Part shown: in pieces, positions 57,901 through 64,000 of the stretch
How positions within the stretch are numbered: position 1 is the first letter of the stretch
Layout: each line of letters begins with the position of its first letter
Assembly (NCBI RefSeq): GCF_900074915.1
Contig: NZ_LT222319.1
Coordinates: 2,389,001-2,453,000 of the forward strand
Origin: Pseudomonas cerasi
GTDB lineage: Bacteria; Pseudomonadota; Gammaproteobacteria; Pseudomonadales; Pseudomonadaceae
Direction of reading: 5' to 3'
DNA: 64,000 nt
The notes under the pieces: generated by a model
What the model was told of the DNA's origin: nothing
The model's input: only the letters and a program-made list of their open reading frames with translations
The model's database searches: none
Program-made: the position numbers and the translations under genes

Positions 57901-60900
57901 AAAAACGTCAACGAGGTTCTAAACCAGAACGGCGAAATATCCAGCGCTCAGGCGTTCACCGTCAACGCGCAACAACTGGATAACAGCGGCGGCAAACTGC
58001 TCAGCAACCAATTGCTGACCCTGCGCATCGCCCGTGCGCTGACCAACGTCAAAGGCATGATCGCCGCAGCCGGTGTCGATGCCACCGCCAATACCCTCGA
58101 TAACACAGGCGGTACACTGACCAGCCGCAACAACTTGGACCTGACGGTTACCGGCCTGCTCACCAACCGTGACAAAGGCCTGATCAACGCTGCTCAGGCG
58201 CTCAAGGTGGGCGCGGCCAGCCTCGATAACCAGAATGGCCAGGTGCTGGGCGGCACCAGCCTGATCCTCAACGCCACATCGATCAACAACACCGCCAAAG
58301 GTCTGATCAACAGTACCGGCACCCTGAACCTGACGGCGGGCAGCCTGGATGCCGGCAACAGCGGCGAAGTGTCGGCCACGCGTGACATGACTCTGGTCCT
58401 CAATGCACTGTCGCTCAATGGCGGACGCGTGATGGGAGACGCCGGGTTGTCCATCGACATGCAAGGCAACGACCTCAACAACCTCGGCGGCCTGATTACC
58501 GCTGATGGGACTTTGACCCTTAACCGCATTCGCGACCTGAATAACCAGTCTGGCGAGGTCTCCAGCGCACAGAGTTTCAGGTTCGATGGCCGCACCCTCA
58601 ATAACAGTAGCGGCAAGCTGATCAGCAGCAACGTGCTGACAGTCAACGCGACCAACCTGCTCAACCAGAACGGTCTGATTTCCGGCTGGCAGGGCCTGAA
58701 CGTTTCCGGCAACCGCCTCGATAACCGTACCAACGGCACTTTGTCCAGCCGCAACGGCAACCTCGTTACAACCCTTACCGGTGAATTGCTCAACGGCGGC
58801 AACGGTGCGTTGGTCAGCCAGAACACACTGAGCGTAACCGCTGACAGCCTCGACAACAGCGGCGGCATCCTCTCCAGCGGAACCGGCCAGACCCTGACCG
58901 TCGCGGGCCTGCTGAACAACAGCCAGAACGGCCTGATCGACAGTGGTGCAGGGCTGACCATCAACGCCGATGCCCTGAACAACGCGGCCGGTAACCTGAC
59001 GGCGCAGCAGGGTTTCAGCTTCGAAGGCAGCAGCCTCGACAACAGCGTCGGTAACCTGAGCAGCAAGGCCGATATGACACTCGACCTGCTGGGCAGCCTG
59101 ACCAACACCAGCGGCAAACTGGCCAGCGGCGGTAACTTGCTGTTGCGGCGCAGCGCGGCGATCAACAACCAGGCCGGGCAACTGATCAGCCAAAGCCTGA
59201 TGACCCTCAATACGTCCGGGCAACTGGACAACCGTAACCGCGGCACTGTTGCTGCCAACAACACACTAAAAGTCGTCGCGGGTGGCAGTGTCCTCAACGA
59301 TGCTGATGGCTTGATCTATAGCCAGAACGCCGATGCGCATTTGAATGCAGCGAGCCTCTCCAACGTTCGTGGCGCGGTCCAGAGCGTCGGCGCATTGGTT
59401 GTCGATGTCGCTGATACCGTCGACAACCAGAGCGGCCGGATCATCGCCCAGGGCGGCGACCTGAACCTGACCGGCGCCAACCTCTACAGTCAGGGCGGAG
59501 TGCTGTCCAGCCTGCAAGGTCTGTTCACCGCGAAACTGGCCGGCGTGCTGAAAAATGGCTATGACGCCAACCGCCAGGGCGGTGTCATTCAGGCGCAACG
59601 CCTCAACCTGACCGCGCTGGGCGGCTTCGACAACTACGGCGGGCGAGTCTCCGCACGCACCGGCGAAGCGCTGATCACCACCCCGGGTTTCGACAACCGC
59701 AACGGCGGCCTGTACGCCAAAGGCCTGGTGCAGGTCAACGGTGGCAACTTCGACAACAGTGGCGACAACGACGGCCAGATCGCCGGTGGCCAGGTTGAGC
59801 TGAACCTGAGCGGCGCACTGAACAACCGCTTCGGCATCATCGAAAGTGACAGCACCCTGGCCGTGACCGCTGCCAGTTTGGACAACCAGACCGGACAACT
59901 GCGTGCGCTGGGCGGTGGCGGTGCCACAAACTTCCAGATCGGCAACCTGTTCGACAACCGCAACGGCACCCTGGAAAGCGCCAACAGCGATCTGACTCTC
60001 AACGCTGGCAACTTCCTCAATGGTGGCGGTTCGCTGCTGCATACGGGTAATGGCACGTTTAATATTTCTACGGTTAACGTCACCAATGCTGGCGGCAGCA
60101 TTGTTACTCGCGGTGGTTTGACGCTTAGTGCCGATAGCTGGACCAACAGCAGCGTTATTCAGGCCGGGCGTCTGACGGTGAATGTCGGCACCTTGAATCA
60201 GACTGCGGGCGGGCAATTGCTGGCGTCGAATTCGTTTAGTGGGAGTGGCGGTAACTGGACGAATGATGGGTTGATTGCGAGTGATGGCGGGGTAGACATA
60301 CGTATTGGCGGGACGTTTACCGGTAGTGGCAGGACTTCTAGTGTCGGTGGTATGTATCTGTCTGCTGGGCAACTGAATCTGAACGGCGCCTTGAGCATCA
60401 CGAGTGGTGGTAACAGCGAAATCAATATTGGTGGCCAACTTACAAATAGCGGACGCCTGACCTCAGCAGGCGATTTAGTCGTGAATGCTGGCGGCATTGC
60501 CAACTACGGAACCCTAGGCGCCGCGCAAAACCTGACGCTTGCAGCGCCGTCCCTCACTAATGATCGAGGTTTGATTTTTAGCGGCGGCGATACAACGCTG
60601 AGTGTTAATAGCTTCACCAACCAGAACGGTGACCTTTACAGTCAGCGAGCGCTATTTATCAAAGGCTATGGTGGCGGAACTCAGGCTAATGATGTTTCGA
60701 ATATATCCGGGTCAATAGAAAGTGGCGGGACCCTCACCATCAATTCAGGAAGCTTTACTAACCGTACCTCTGACGCAGGTGGCGCTCAAGGGTTTGCTGT
60801 AGGTCGTACGCTGGTTTCCGGATTTATCGCCGTACTTTGTAATGATTGCAGTGGCGATCATTACAATGTTGATTACATCGCTAGAGAGTTTTACGAGGGG

Positions 60901-63900
60901 GGGCAGGATAACGACACCTCTGCCTCCTCTCTGCTGACCGCTGGAGGCGATTTCGTTTTCAGAGGCGGTGATTTCCTCAACAGCAAAAGCACCATCAGCG
61001 CGACGGGAAACATCGACATTCAGGCCAATAGTGTCAAAAACCTGGGTGCTGTCAGTGGCAGTATCGAGCGCACACGTACCTATAATTCCGGCAGGGTAAC
61101 GGACGGTACGGTCAACCGATTCATGCCTCAGGTCGTTGCCTATAACCAGCGCAATAACCCTGATTTTCCCTATGTTTATTATGTTGATGCGGCAGGTGGT
61201 TTGAGCTTGGGCATTGCCTCATCCGTGATGAAGCGTGAGCCAGGGCGCGATGGTGGCACGATTAAAACGGTTGTGGTCAATGATAAGGAAACCAAAGCAG
61301 CCGTTACCAACACCTTGACAGGTTATGGCTACGGCGGGACCAGCCCGCAGTCTCAATATGACCGTAACAATTTAGTTCAACTGCCTGCAGGTTTGGAAAG
61401 CTACGCACTTATCAGCGACGTTGAAGTCGCCAAAGACGGCAGTGGTAACGGCGGACGCAGTGCAGTCATTCAAGCGGGCGGAAATGTATCCATTAATGCC
61501 AAACAGGATCTGCAAAACAGTGTCATTCACCAAGACTATGCAGGCAGCGCAGGCACCAGCAAGGTTCAGGACACGCGTACCTCCGGCACTGGCGCCACAG
61601 TTATCAGGATCAATGCCCAGCTCCCCCCAGACCTGGCCCAGCAACAGGTCAACCCGTTAAGCCTGCCAGGCTTCAGCCTGCCCACCGGCCAGAACGGACT
61701 GTTCCGTCTGAGCGGCCAGACCGGCACCGCAGCCGCTGTCGCCCAACCCGTCGGCCTGCCACAAAGCTGGACCATGGGCGGCGCGGCCGTATCCGTCGCG
61801 CAACGCGAGCATACCGTTTCCGATGCGCAGGCAAGCACCATCCAGATCGGCTCGGTAGGCCAGATATCCAACGCCACCCGCCAGCTTGCTTCGGTGATAC
61901 GACAAGGTGCTGGTGTGAGCGCCAACGCATCCTCCTTCGACGCCAGCGCACCAGGTGCCGCGCCCATAGGCGGATTTGTACTACCCGGTCATACCTCTGA
62001 TTCCGTAGGTGTCACCAGTGTCGACAGCGTTACAGGCATTGCAACTGGCAATCAGGGTAACGGCGCTTTGCTGCCTGTTCAGAACGCTGGCTCTACATCT
62101 GGCATTCCGCTCATCACTGCCGTTTCTTCCGGCAGCTCGGCTGCTCAGAATGCCGGAATGGTGCAAGGCGCTCAGGTCAACAAGGCCGGTCAGGTTGTAA
62201 ATGGGACTCAGGGTAACCCGCTCAGTGCGGTCAATCAGGCTCCAACAGGTGCCCAGTCAGGCGCGACTGCCGCCGTTACCCAGGTTGTCGTAAATACTCA
62301 AGGTGGTCCGGTTATGGCCGCTGTTCGCGACCCTGTTGCTGCTCAGGGCAGCCCTGTCACTGCCGCTGTTCCGAGCACGGTGGTTACGCAGAATAGCCCC
62401 GTGAGCGTTTCCAGTACTCAGCCCGCCATAGTGGCGCAAGCCAGTGCAATCACGCCGCTCGTGTCTGCCGCAGCACAAACCGTTACCCGAGTGCAGGGCC
62501 TGCCCAGCAGTTCGTTTGTTTCCAAACCGCAAAAATACCTGATCGAAACCAACCCGGTCCTCACCGAACTCAAGCAATTCATGAGCTCGGATTACCTGCT
62601 CGCAGGTCTGGGCTACGATCCGGAAGTCAGCGCCAAGCGTCTGGGTGACGGGTTGTATGAACAACGCCTCGTTCAGCAAGCAGTCGTGGCTCGCACCGGT
62701 CAGGCGTTCATCGACGGGCAAACCTCCAACGAGGCCCAGTTCAAGTACCTGATGAACAATGCTATTGCCAGCAAGCAGCAGCTGAACCTGGCTGTCGGCG
62801 TATCGCTGAGTTCACAACAGGTCGCAGCGCTGACCCACGACATCGTCTGGCTCGAAGAGCATGAAGTGAATGGCGAGAAAGTGCTGGTGCCGGTGTTGTA
62901 TCTGGCTCAGGCCGACAATCGCCTTGGTCCGACCGGGGCATTGATTGCGGGTAACGACGTCTCACTGATCGCAGGCCAGAACCTCGACAACGTCGGTACC
63001 TTGCACGCCGCCAACAACCTCTCGGCAGTCGCAGGCAACAACCTGATCAACACCGGCCTGATAGAAGCCGGCAACCGGCTCGATCTGCTCGCGGGCAATG
63101 ATCTGATCAACACCGCTGGCGGCATCATCAAAGGCCGCGATGTTTCACTGACCGCGATCAACGGCGACGTGATCAACGAACGCAGCGTCACCTCGATGGA
63201 CAACAGTGCACGCGGTCAGCGCAATAACGAATTCGCCGACAGTGCCGCGCGCATCGAAGCCGCCAACGACATGAGCATTTCGGCAGGTCGCGACTTCATC
63301 AACAAAGGCAGCGTGCTGGAAAGCGGTCGTGACATGAGCATCCAGGCCGGACGCGACGTCACCATCGCCCCGACCGAAGTCACCAACAGCCTGTTCTCGG
63401 ATAGCAAACACAACAGCAGCGACATCACCCAACTGGGGTCAACCGCCAGTGCCGGACGCGACCTGACCGTTCAGGCCGGACGCGACATCTCCGTCATCGC
63501 CAGCCAGATCGACGCCAAACGCGACATCGCCATGGCCGCGACCGAAAACCTCACCATCAGCTCTGCGGCAGACGAAGAACACTCCCTGTCCAAAAGCAAA
63601 AAACTGACCCGTCAGGAAGACCACGTCAGCCAGGTTGCCGCCGATCTTGAAGCGGGAGGCAGCGTTGCCTTGCAGGCTGGCCAGAACCTCGCCGTGATTT
63701 CTAGCCGTATTACGGCCGGTAAAGAGGCGTATCTGGTAGCCGGTGAGAATCTGGATATTTTGGCTGCGCAGGACAGTGATTATTCGCTGTATGACAAAAA
63801 GAAGAAGGGGAGTTTTGGGGCGAAGAAAACCAAGCGTGACGAAATCACTGATGTGAAAAACATAGGCAGTGAAATTACCACGGGTGGTGATTTGCTGCTG

Positions 63901-64000
63901 TCGAGTGGGGGAGATCAGAAGTACCAAGCTGCGAAGCTGGAGAGTGGCAAGGACCTGACGATTGAAAGTGGTGGTGCGATTACGTTTGAGGGCGTTAAGG
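48907..64000 (+). CDS. cdiA: Giant two-partner secretion exoprotein (CdiA/filamentous haemagglutinin), 3' end outside window
   Basis: Open without a stop for 5,031 codons to the window end. Long signal peptide ('GMPKRGLALILANAMFWQPMLVQA'). TPS domain at about residues 50-310 with 'ILNEV' and 'VIVANPYGISCNGCGFINT'. Long FHA-1 repeat region at about residues 330-3880, including five ~310-residue tandem repeats. An A/T-richer, non-repetitive segment at about 3882-4220 is in the place of the receptor-binding domain, and a Gly/Ala/Gln/Val-rich stretch precedes 'YLIETNPVLTELKQF..SDYLLAGLGYDP' (about 4543), the YP-like domain. FHA-2 repeats ('AGRDVTIAP', 'AGNDLINTAGG') run from about 4680. Layout matches contact-dependent inhibition proteins; the toxin tip and immunity gene lie beyond the window. 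Confidence 0.92.
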   Translation, partial: MDVHQLALLARQPSAVLVERRSFWGMPKRGLALILANAMFWQPMLVQAEGIVVSGTNTSLNQAGNGVPIVNIATPNANGLSHNQYQQFNVDSQGVILNNSTNQTQSTQLGGIIVGNSNLRGTAATTILNEVVGANASQLRGYTEVAGQAARVIVANPYGISCNGCGFINTPQVTLTTGKPVLDANGQLQRFNVQGGSISIDGVGLNADNVDQFDIITRSAKINAEIHAKRLNIIAGRNDVDAQTLNPTALPDDGSAKPELAVDSSALGGMYAGAIRLVGTEAGVGVRLAGDLAASGGDIQLDANGHLSMMQTAASGAVAVKANSAEVNGPVYAGSSLGMTTAGDLITRQNVAARDALTLSAGGQINNTAVIEAGVNADNSRNTSGDVTLSANGLNNSGSITASRALQASISQTLNNQGATLNGQSSTRIVATAIDNRQSGRILSQGGTVDINASQVLNSQSGLISSNGTMTITASSLDNSQQGKLFSSSALSARISGPLLNQLGLISANGDLLLNAASLDNRSAEISSLGSLTSTVSQFDNREKGRLLANGALQLTSDHLNNQNGSVAGQQGVQLNLGQLTNTGNGSVYGKSNLNVAVNGALGNDQGVLRSDGTLAVRAASLSNNSGSLTSAGTATVSTTGAVANRGGQILSDAGLTLSSGSLDNSQSGRIAGNGVVLTTGAFDNHQDGRLTSTGALQLNAGLVNNSDAGRIASAMALTAVVTGLDQTNDGRLYSNSDVSLDLSNGLLTNQGGQITAPGQLLLKNLTAVNNQSGKISSANSFTLAATSLDNTDGSILSDKALVVRINQLLTNLRGLVSATGLDLTAGSLNNRNGEISSLGSLTANVGQFDNREKGRLLASGALLLTADGLNNLNGIVSGQQGVQLNLGQLNNTGGGSVYAKDALNLTLGGVLQNDQGVLRSDGAMDLKAAGLANTNGSVTSAGTGVLNFNGTMVNQGGQIVSDAQLTLTSGSLDNSRSGRISGKGLVLGTGVFDNHQDGRLTSTGALQLNAGLVDNSDAGRIASAMALTAVVTGLNQTNDGRLYSNSDVSLDMSNGLLNNQSGQITAPGQLLLRNLNVVNNQSGKISSANDFTLAATSLDNTDGSLVSDKALIVRIAQLLTNLRGQISANGVTLSAAALDNRNAELSSLGSLTATIGQFDNREKGRLLANGALLLTAGGLNNLNGIVSGQQGVQLNLGQLNNTGGGSVFAKNSLGLTVSGALKNDQGVLRSDGSLTGSAASLANSAGSISSAGVASIIVNDGVVNRGGQILSDAQLTLTSASLDNSQSGRIAGKGLVLSTGTFDNHQDGRLTSTGALQLNAGLVNNSDAGRIASAMALTAVVTGLDQTNDGRLYSNSDVSLDLSNGLLTNQGGLINAPGQLLMKNLNVVNNQSGEISSANGFTLAANSLNNTNGSLLSDKALVVRINQLLTNLRGKISANGVNLSAATLDNRSAEISSLNTLTADIGQFDNSAKGRLLANGTMLLTADNLNNQNGVVSGQQGVQLNLGQLTNSGGSVYAKNTLGLTLTGALNNDQGVLRSDGTLDLKAASLANTGGRVTSAGAATLKVDAAVVNQGGQIISDAGLTFSSGSLDNSQSGRIAGNGVVLTTGAFDNHQDGRLTSTGALQLNAGLVNNSDAGRIASAMALTAVVTGLNQTNDGRLYGNGDVSLDLSNGLLTNQGGLINAPGQLLLKNLSVVNNQSGEISSANGFTLAATTLDNTEGSVISDKALIVRVAQLLTNLRGLISATGVELSAATLDNRNAELSSLGELTATVGQFDNSGKGRLLANGTLLLNADSLNNQSAGAVSGQQSVQLNVGQLINTGGGSVYAKNSLGLKDTGVLSNDQGTLRSDGTLVLSAASLGNTAGSITSSGNSSLTVDGAVVNRGGQILSDATLTLTSASLDNSQNGRIAGKGVKLVTGAFDNQQGGRLTSTGTLQLDAGLVNNSDAGRIASAMALTAVITGLNQTNDGRLYSNSDVSLDLSKGMLNNDGGLITAPGQLLLKNLNAVSNRSGEISSANGFTLAATSLDNTAGSVLSDKALIVRVDQLLTNLRGLVSGNGIDLTANELNNNSGSLSSDADLLVNVTGQLSSRSGELTSAGNTTLNALSLDNAAGQVMADRFLKLVITETIDNQAGTLGAGQGIDIGAASLDNRQSGALVTDGQLTLKLSGALDNRAGGSLQAKGLMDLSSKTLDNRGGRIAAQNLLIVHSDSVDNRGGSIRAEKGLQLFVDALDNSQTGLSTTQKGMINSNAGLELVGTRLDNQNGLLNAAGLMQLQVDSVVNGNGRIASQADMVANIGSLTQQGGELVAQGNLTLTGKTLDNQAGGLVGSTKALKIDVTDIDNKAGELSSQIGVDIIGQTLDNSNGGKVLAGTALGLKVARVINLNKGLLFGNTLRLDGARLDNAGGTLASQKDMNIDVSGALDNSAGLLSSEAALTINAASLQNATGSLSSADALSVTTTGALENQAGSVTTDATLTLTSASLNNSQAGKLAGKGATQVTTGTFDNSQGGRLTSSDTLQLTAGKVINQSAGRIASALALTASVTSLDQQGGELFSNTSLSLDLNNGQLNNQGGLINAPGMLLLKNLNGVANQNGEISSTQAFTLNVDSLDNSGGKLLSSQALTLIVNKALSNVKGTISAAALNTRSDSLDNTEGLISSRAALDLMVNTALTNVKGTLIGDGDVNLTAATADNRFGQLASKQNLDARIANLQQQNGQMLAQGTLTLRGDALDNRQNGFIGATQALDINVTDIDNRGGELSSQDVITLTGQQLNNSDSGQVLAQKALTLNVAQITNRTNGLLSSQGGLTLVGSTLDNTGGALSALKALGIDLSATLDNTQGLISNEDVLTVKTSSLTNTAGSISSAGTLTLDSTGAINNQGGKLLTDGALDLKSASLDNSQKGNISGKGLLTLKTGDFDNSHNGRVSSSNRLDLTTARLTNSDGGSIGSSQALTASVSRLSQQGGKLFSNTSLSLDLNNGQLDNQGGLINAPDALLLKNVNEVLNQNGEISSAQAFTVNAQQLDNSGGKLLSNQLLTLRIARALTNVKGMIAAAGVDATANTLDNTGGTLTSRNNLDLTVTGLLTNRDKGLINAAQALKVGAASLDNQNGQVLGGTSLILNATSINNTAKGLINSTGTLNLTAGSLDAGNSGEVSATRDMTLVLNALSLNGGRVMGDAGLSIDMQGNDLNNLGGLITADGTLTLNRIRDLNNQSGEVSSAQSFRFDGRTLNNSSGKLISSNVLTVNATNLLNQNGLISGWQGLNVSGNRLDNRTNGTLSSRNGNLVTTLTGELLNGGNGALVSQNTLSVTADSLDNSGGILSSGTGQTLTVAGLLNNSQNGLIDSGAGLTINADALNNAAGNLTAQQGFSFEGSSLDNSVGNLSSKADMTLDLLGSLTNTSGKLASGGNLLLRRSAAINNQAGQLISQSLMTLNTSGQLDNRNRGTVAANNTLKVVAGGSVLNDADGLIYSQNADAHLNAASLSNVRGAVQSVGALVVDVADTVDNQSGRIIAQGGDLNLTGANLYSQGGVLSSLQGLFTAKLAGVLKNGYDANRQGGVIQAQRLNLTALGGFDNYGGRVSARTGEALITTPGFDNRNGGLYAKGLVQVNGGNFDNSGDNDGQIAGGQVELNLSGALNNRFGIIESDSTLAVTAASLDNQTGQLRALGGGGATNFQIGNLFDNRNGTLESANSDLTLNAGNFLNGGGSLLHTGNGTFNISTVNVTNAGGSIVTRGGLTLSADSWTNSSVIQAGRLTVNVGTLNQTAGGQLLASNSFSGSGGNWTNDGLIASDGGVDIRIGGTFTGSGRTSSVGGMYLSAGQLNLNGALSITSGGNSEINIGGQLTNSGRLTSAGDLVVNAGGIANYGTLGAAQNLTLAAPSLTNDRGLIFSGGDTTLSVNSFTNQNGDLYSQRALFIKGYGGGTQANDVSNISGSIESGGTLTINSGSFTNRTSDAGGAQGFAVGRTLVSGFIAVLCNDCSGDHYNVDYIAREFYEGGQDNDTSASSLLTAGGDFVFRGGDFLNSKSTISATGNIDIQANSVKNLGAVSGSIERTRTYNSGRVTDGTVNRFMPQVVAYNQRNNPDFPYVYYVDAAGGLSLGIASSVMKREPGRDGGTIKTVVVNDKETKAAVTNTLTGYGYGGTSPQSQYDRNNLVQLPAGLESYALISDVEVAKDGSGNGGRSAVIQAGGNVSINAKQDLQNSVIHQDYAGSAGTSKVQDTRTSGTGATVIRINAQLPPDLAQQQVNPLSLPGFSLPTGQNGLFRLSGQTGTAAAVAQPVGLPQSWTMGGAAVSVAQREHTVSDAQASTIQIGSVGQISNATRQLASVIRQGAGVSANASSFDASAPGAAPIGGFVLPGHTSDSVGVTSVDSVTGIATGNQGNGALLPVQNAGSTSGIPLITAVSSGSSAAQNAGMVQGAQVNKAGQVVNGTQGNPLSAVNQAPTGAQSGATAAVTQVVVNTQGGPVMAAVRDPVAAQGSPVTAAVPSTVVTQNSPVSVSSTQPAIVAQASAITPLVSAAAQTVTRVQGLPSSSFVSKPQKYLIETNPVLTELKQFMSSDYLLAGLGYDPEVSAKRLGDGLYEQRLVQQAVVARTGQAFIDGQTSNEAQFKYLMNNAIASKQQLNLAVGVSLSSQQVAALTHDIVWLEEHEVNGEKVLVPVLYLAQADNRLGPTGALIAGNDVSLIAGQNLDNVGTLHAANNLSAVAGNNLINTGLIEAGNRLDLLAGNDLINTAGGIIKGRDVSLTAINGDVINERSVTSMDNSARGQRNNEFADSAARIEAANDMSISAGRDFINKGSVLESGRDMSIQAGRDVTIAPTEVTNSLFSDSKHNSSDITQLGSTASAGRDLTVQAGRDISVIASQIDAKRDIAMAATENLTISSAADEEHSLSKSKKLTRQEDHVSQVAADLEAGGSVALQAGQNLAVISSRITAGKEAYLVAGENLDILAAQDSDYSLYDKKKKGSFGAKKTKRDEITDVKNIGSEITTGGDLLLSSGGDQKYQAAKLESGKDLTIESGGAITFEGVK
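50450..55100 (+). repeat. Five tandem ~930-bp in-frame repeats inside cdiA
   Basis: The anchor 'TTCGA(C/T)AAC...AAAGG.CG.CTGCTGGCCA' recurs at 50521, 51451, 52381, 53311 and 54238 (steps 930, 930, 930, 927). A second anchor, 'GGCCGCCTGACCAGTACCGG', recurs at 50971, 51901, 52831, 53758 and 54691. All steps are multiples of three, so each unit adds about 310 residues of beta-helix. Degenerate related units occur near 56442 and 57679. Confidence 0.9.
60550..61560 (+). other. Compositionally distinct segment of cdiA (probable receptor-binding region)
   Basis: Between the FHA-1 repeats and the YP-like region the sequence loses the repeat pattern and uses many codons that are rare elsewhere in the gene (ATA, TTA, AGA, AAT, TAT). 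It contains the gene's Cys pair in 'LCNDCSGDHYNVDYIAREF' (about residues 3978-3981) and many Tyr. The position equals that of the receptor-binding domain in studied CdiA proteins, a part that varies between lineages. Confidence 0.55.

Noticed and set aside
53751-60438. Long open frames on the minus strand through the exoprotein gene (up to about 430 codons)
   Set aside because: They lie opposite a clearly coding, repetitive gene and give Gln/Ala/Val or Ser/Pro/Leu low-complexity translations repeating with the 930-bp units; they are shadows of codon bias.

Overview
The window looks like a chromosomal segment of a fluorescent plant-associated Pseudomonas, most likely the P. syringae group. This is inferred from the high-GC codon use, the Pseudomonas-type proteins (PstSCAB, NirBD, SulP, TolQR-like proteins, a TpsB/TpsA pair) and REP-like 'GGAGCGA...TCGCTCC' elements. 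I could not run a database search, so the species is an inference. No insertion sequence, prophage or CRISPR array was seen, and there is one tRNA (Asn).

Layout. 1-2.1 kb: AbrB-type membrane protein (cut by the window start) divergent from a LysR regulator. 2.1-5.2 kb: nucleoside deoxyribosyltransferase, VRR-NUC nuclease, two related small secreted proteins. 5.6-9.4 kb: phosphate ABC transporter pstSCAB without phoU. 9.4-11.6 kb: LysR regulator and secreted alpha/beta hydrolase. 11.6-14.9 kb: assimilatory nitrite reductase nirBD with a sigma-54 promoter and an attenuator leader resembling an ANTAR (NasT/NasR-type) antitermination element. 15-17.9 kb: REP pair, GNAT acetyltransferase, U32/RlhA-like protein. 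18-21.1 kb: FecBCD/BtuCDF-type ABC transporter behind a cobalamin riboswitch. 21.4-25.7 kb: frameshifted histidine phosphatase, PAP2 phosphatase and an orphan response regulator (probable envelope/lipid A modification), AraC regulator, degenerate GGDEF protein.

26.1-32.8 kb is the most interesting metabolic unit. A TonB-dependent receptor, a double-domain beta-propeller phytase, a TolQ/ExbB-like and a TolR/ExbD-like motor protein and a TolA/TonB-like energy transducer form one apparent operon. It lies behind a strong Pho box (26133-26150) with a -10 element 10 bases downstream. I read it as a self-contained, phosphate-starvation-controlled phytate scavenging system. The transducer gene carries a one-base frameshift.

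32.9-46.6 kb: tRNA-Asn, an unlisted 27-aa membrane peptide, a MocR regulator, a SulP transporter, a two-component system divergent from a tripartite RND pump operon (outer-membrane factor, MipA/OmpV, adaptor, RND pump), and a CPG2-like M20 peptidase. 47.1-64 kb: a two-partner secretion locus, a frameshifted CdiB/FhaC transporter and a giant CdiA/FHA exoprotein (more than 5,030 codons, open at the window end). The exoprotein has five ~930-bp in-frame tandem repeats and an A/T-richer probable receptor-binding region.

Three genes (histidine phosphatase, tonB-like, cdiB) each lack exactly one base, at a short C or G run. They may be true pseudogenes, phase-variable genes or homopolymer sequencing errors, and this should be settled before concluding that these systems are dead.
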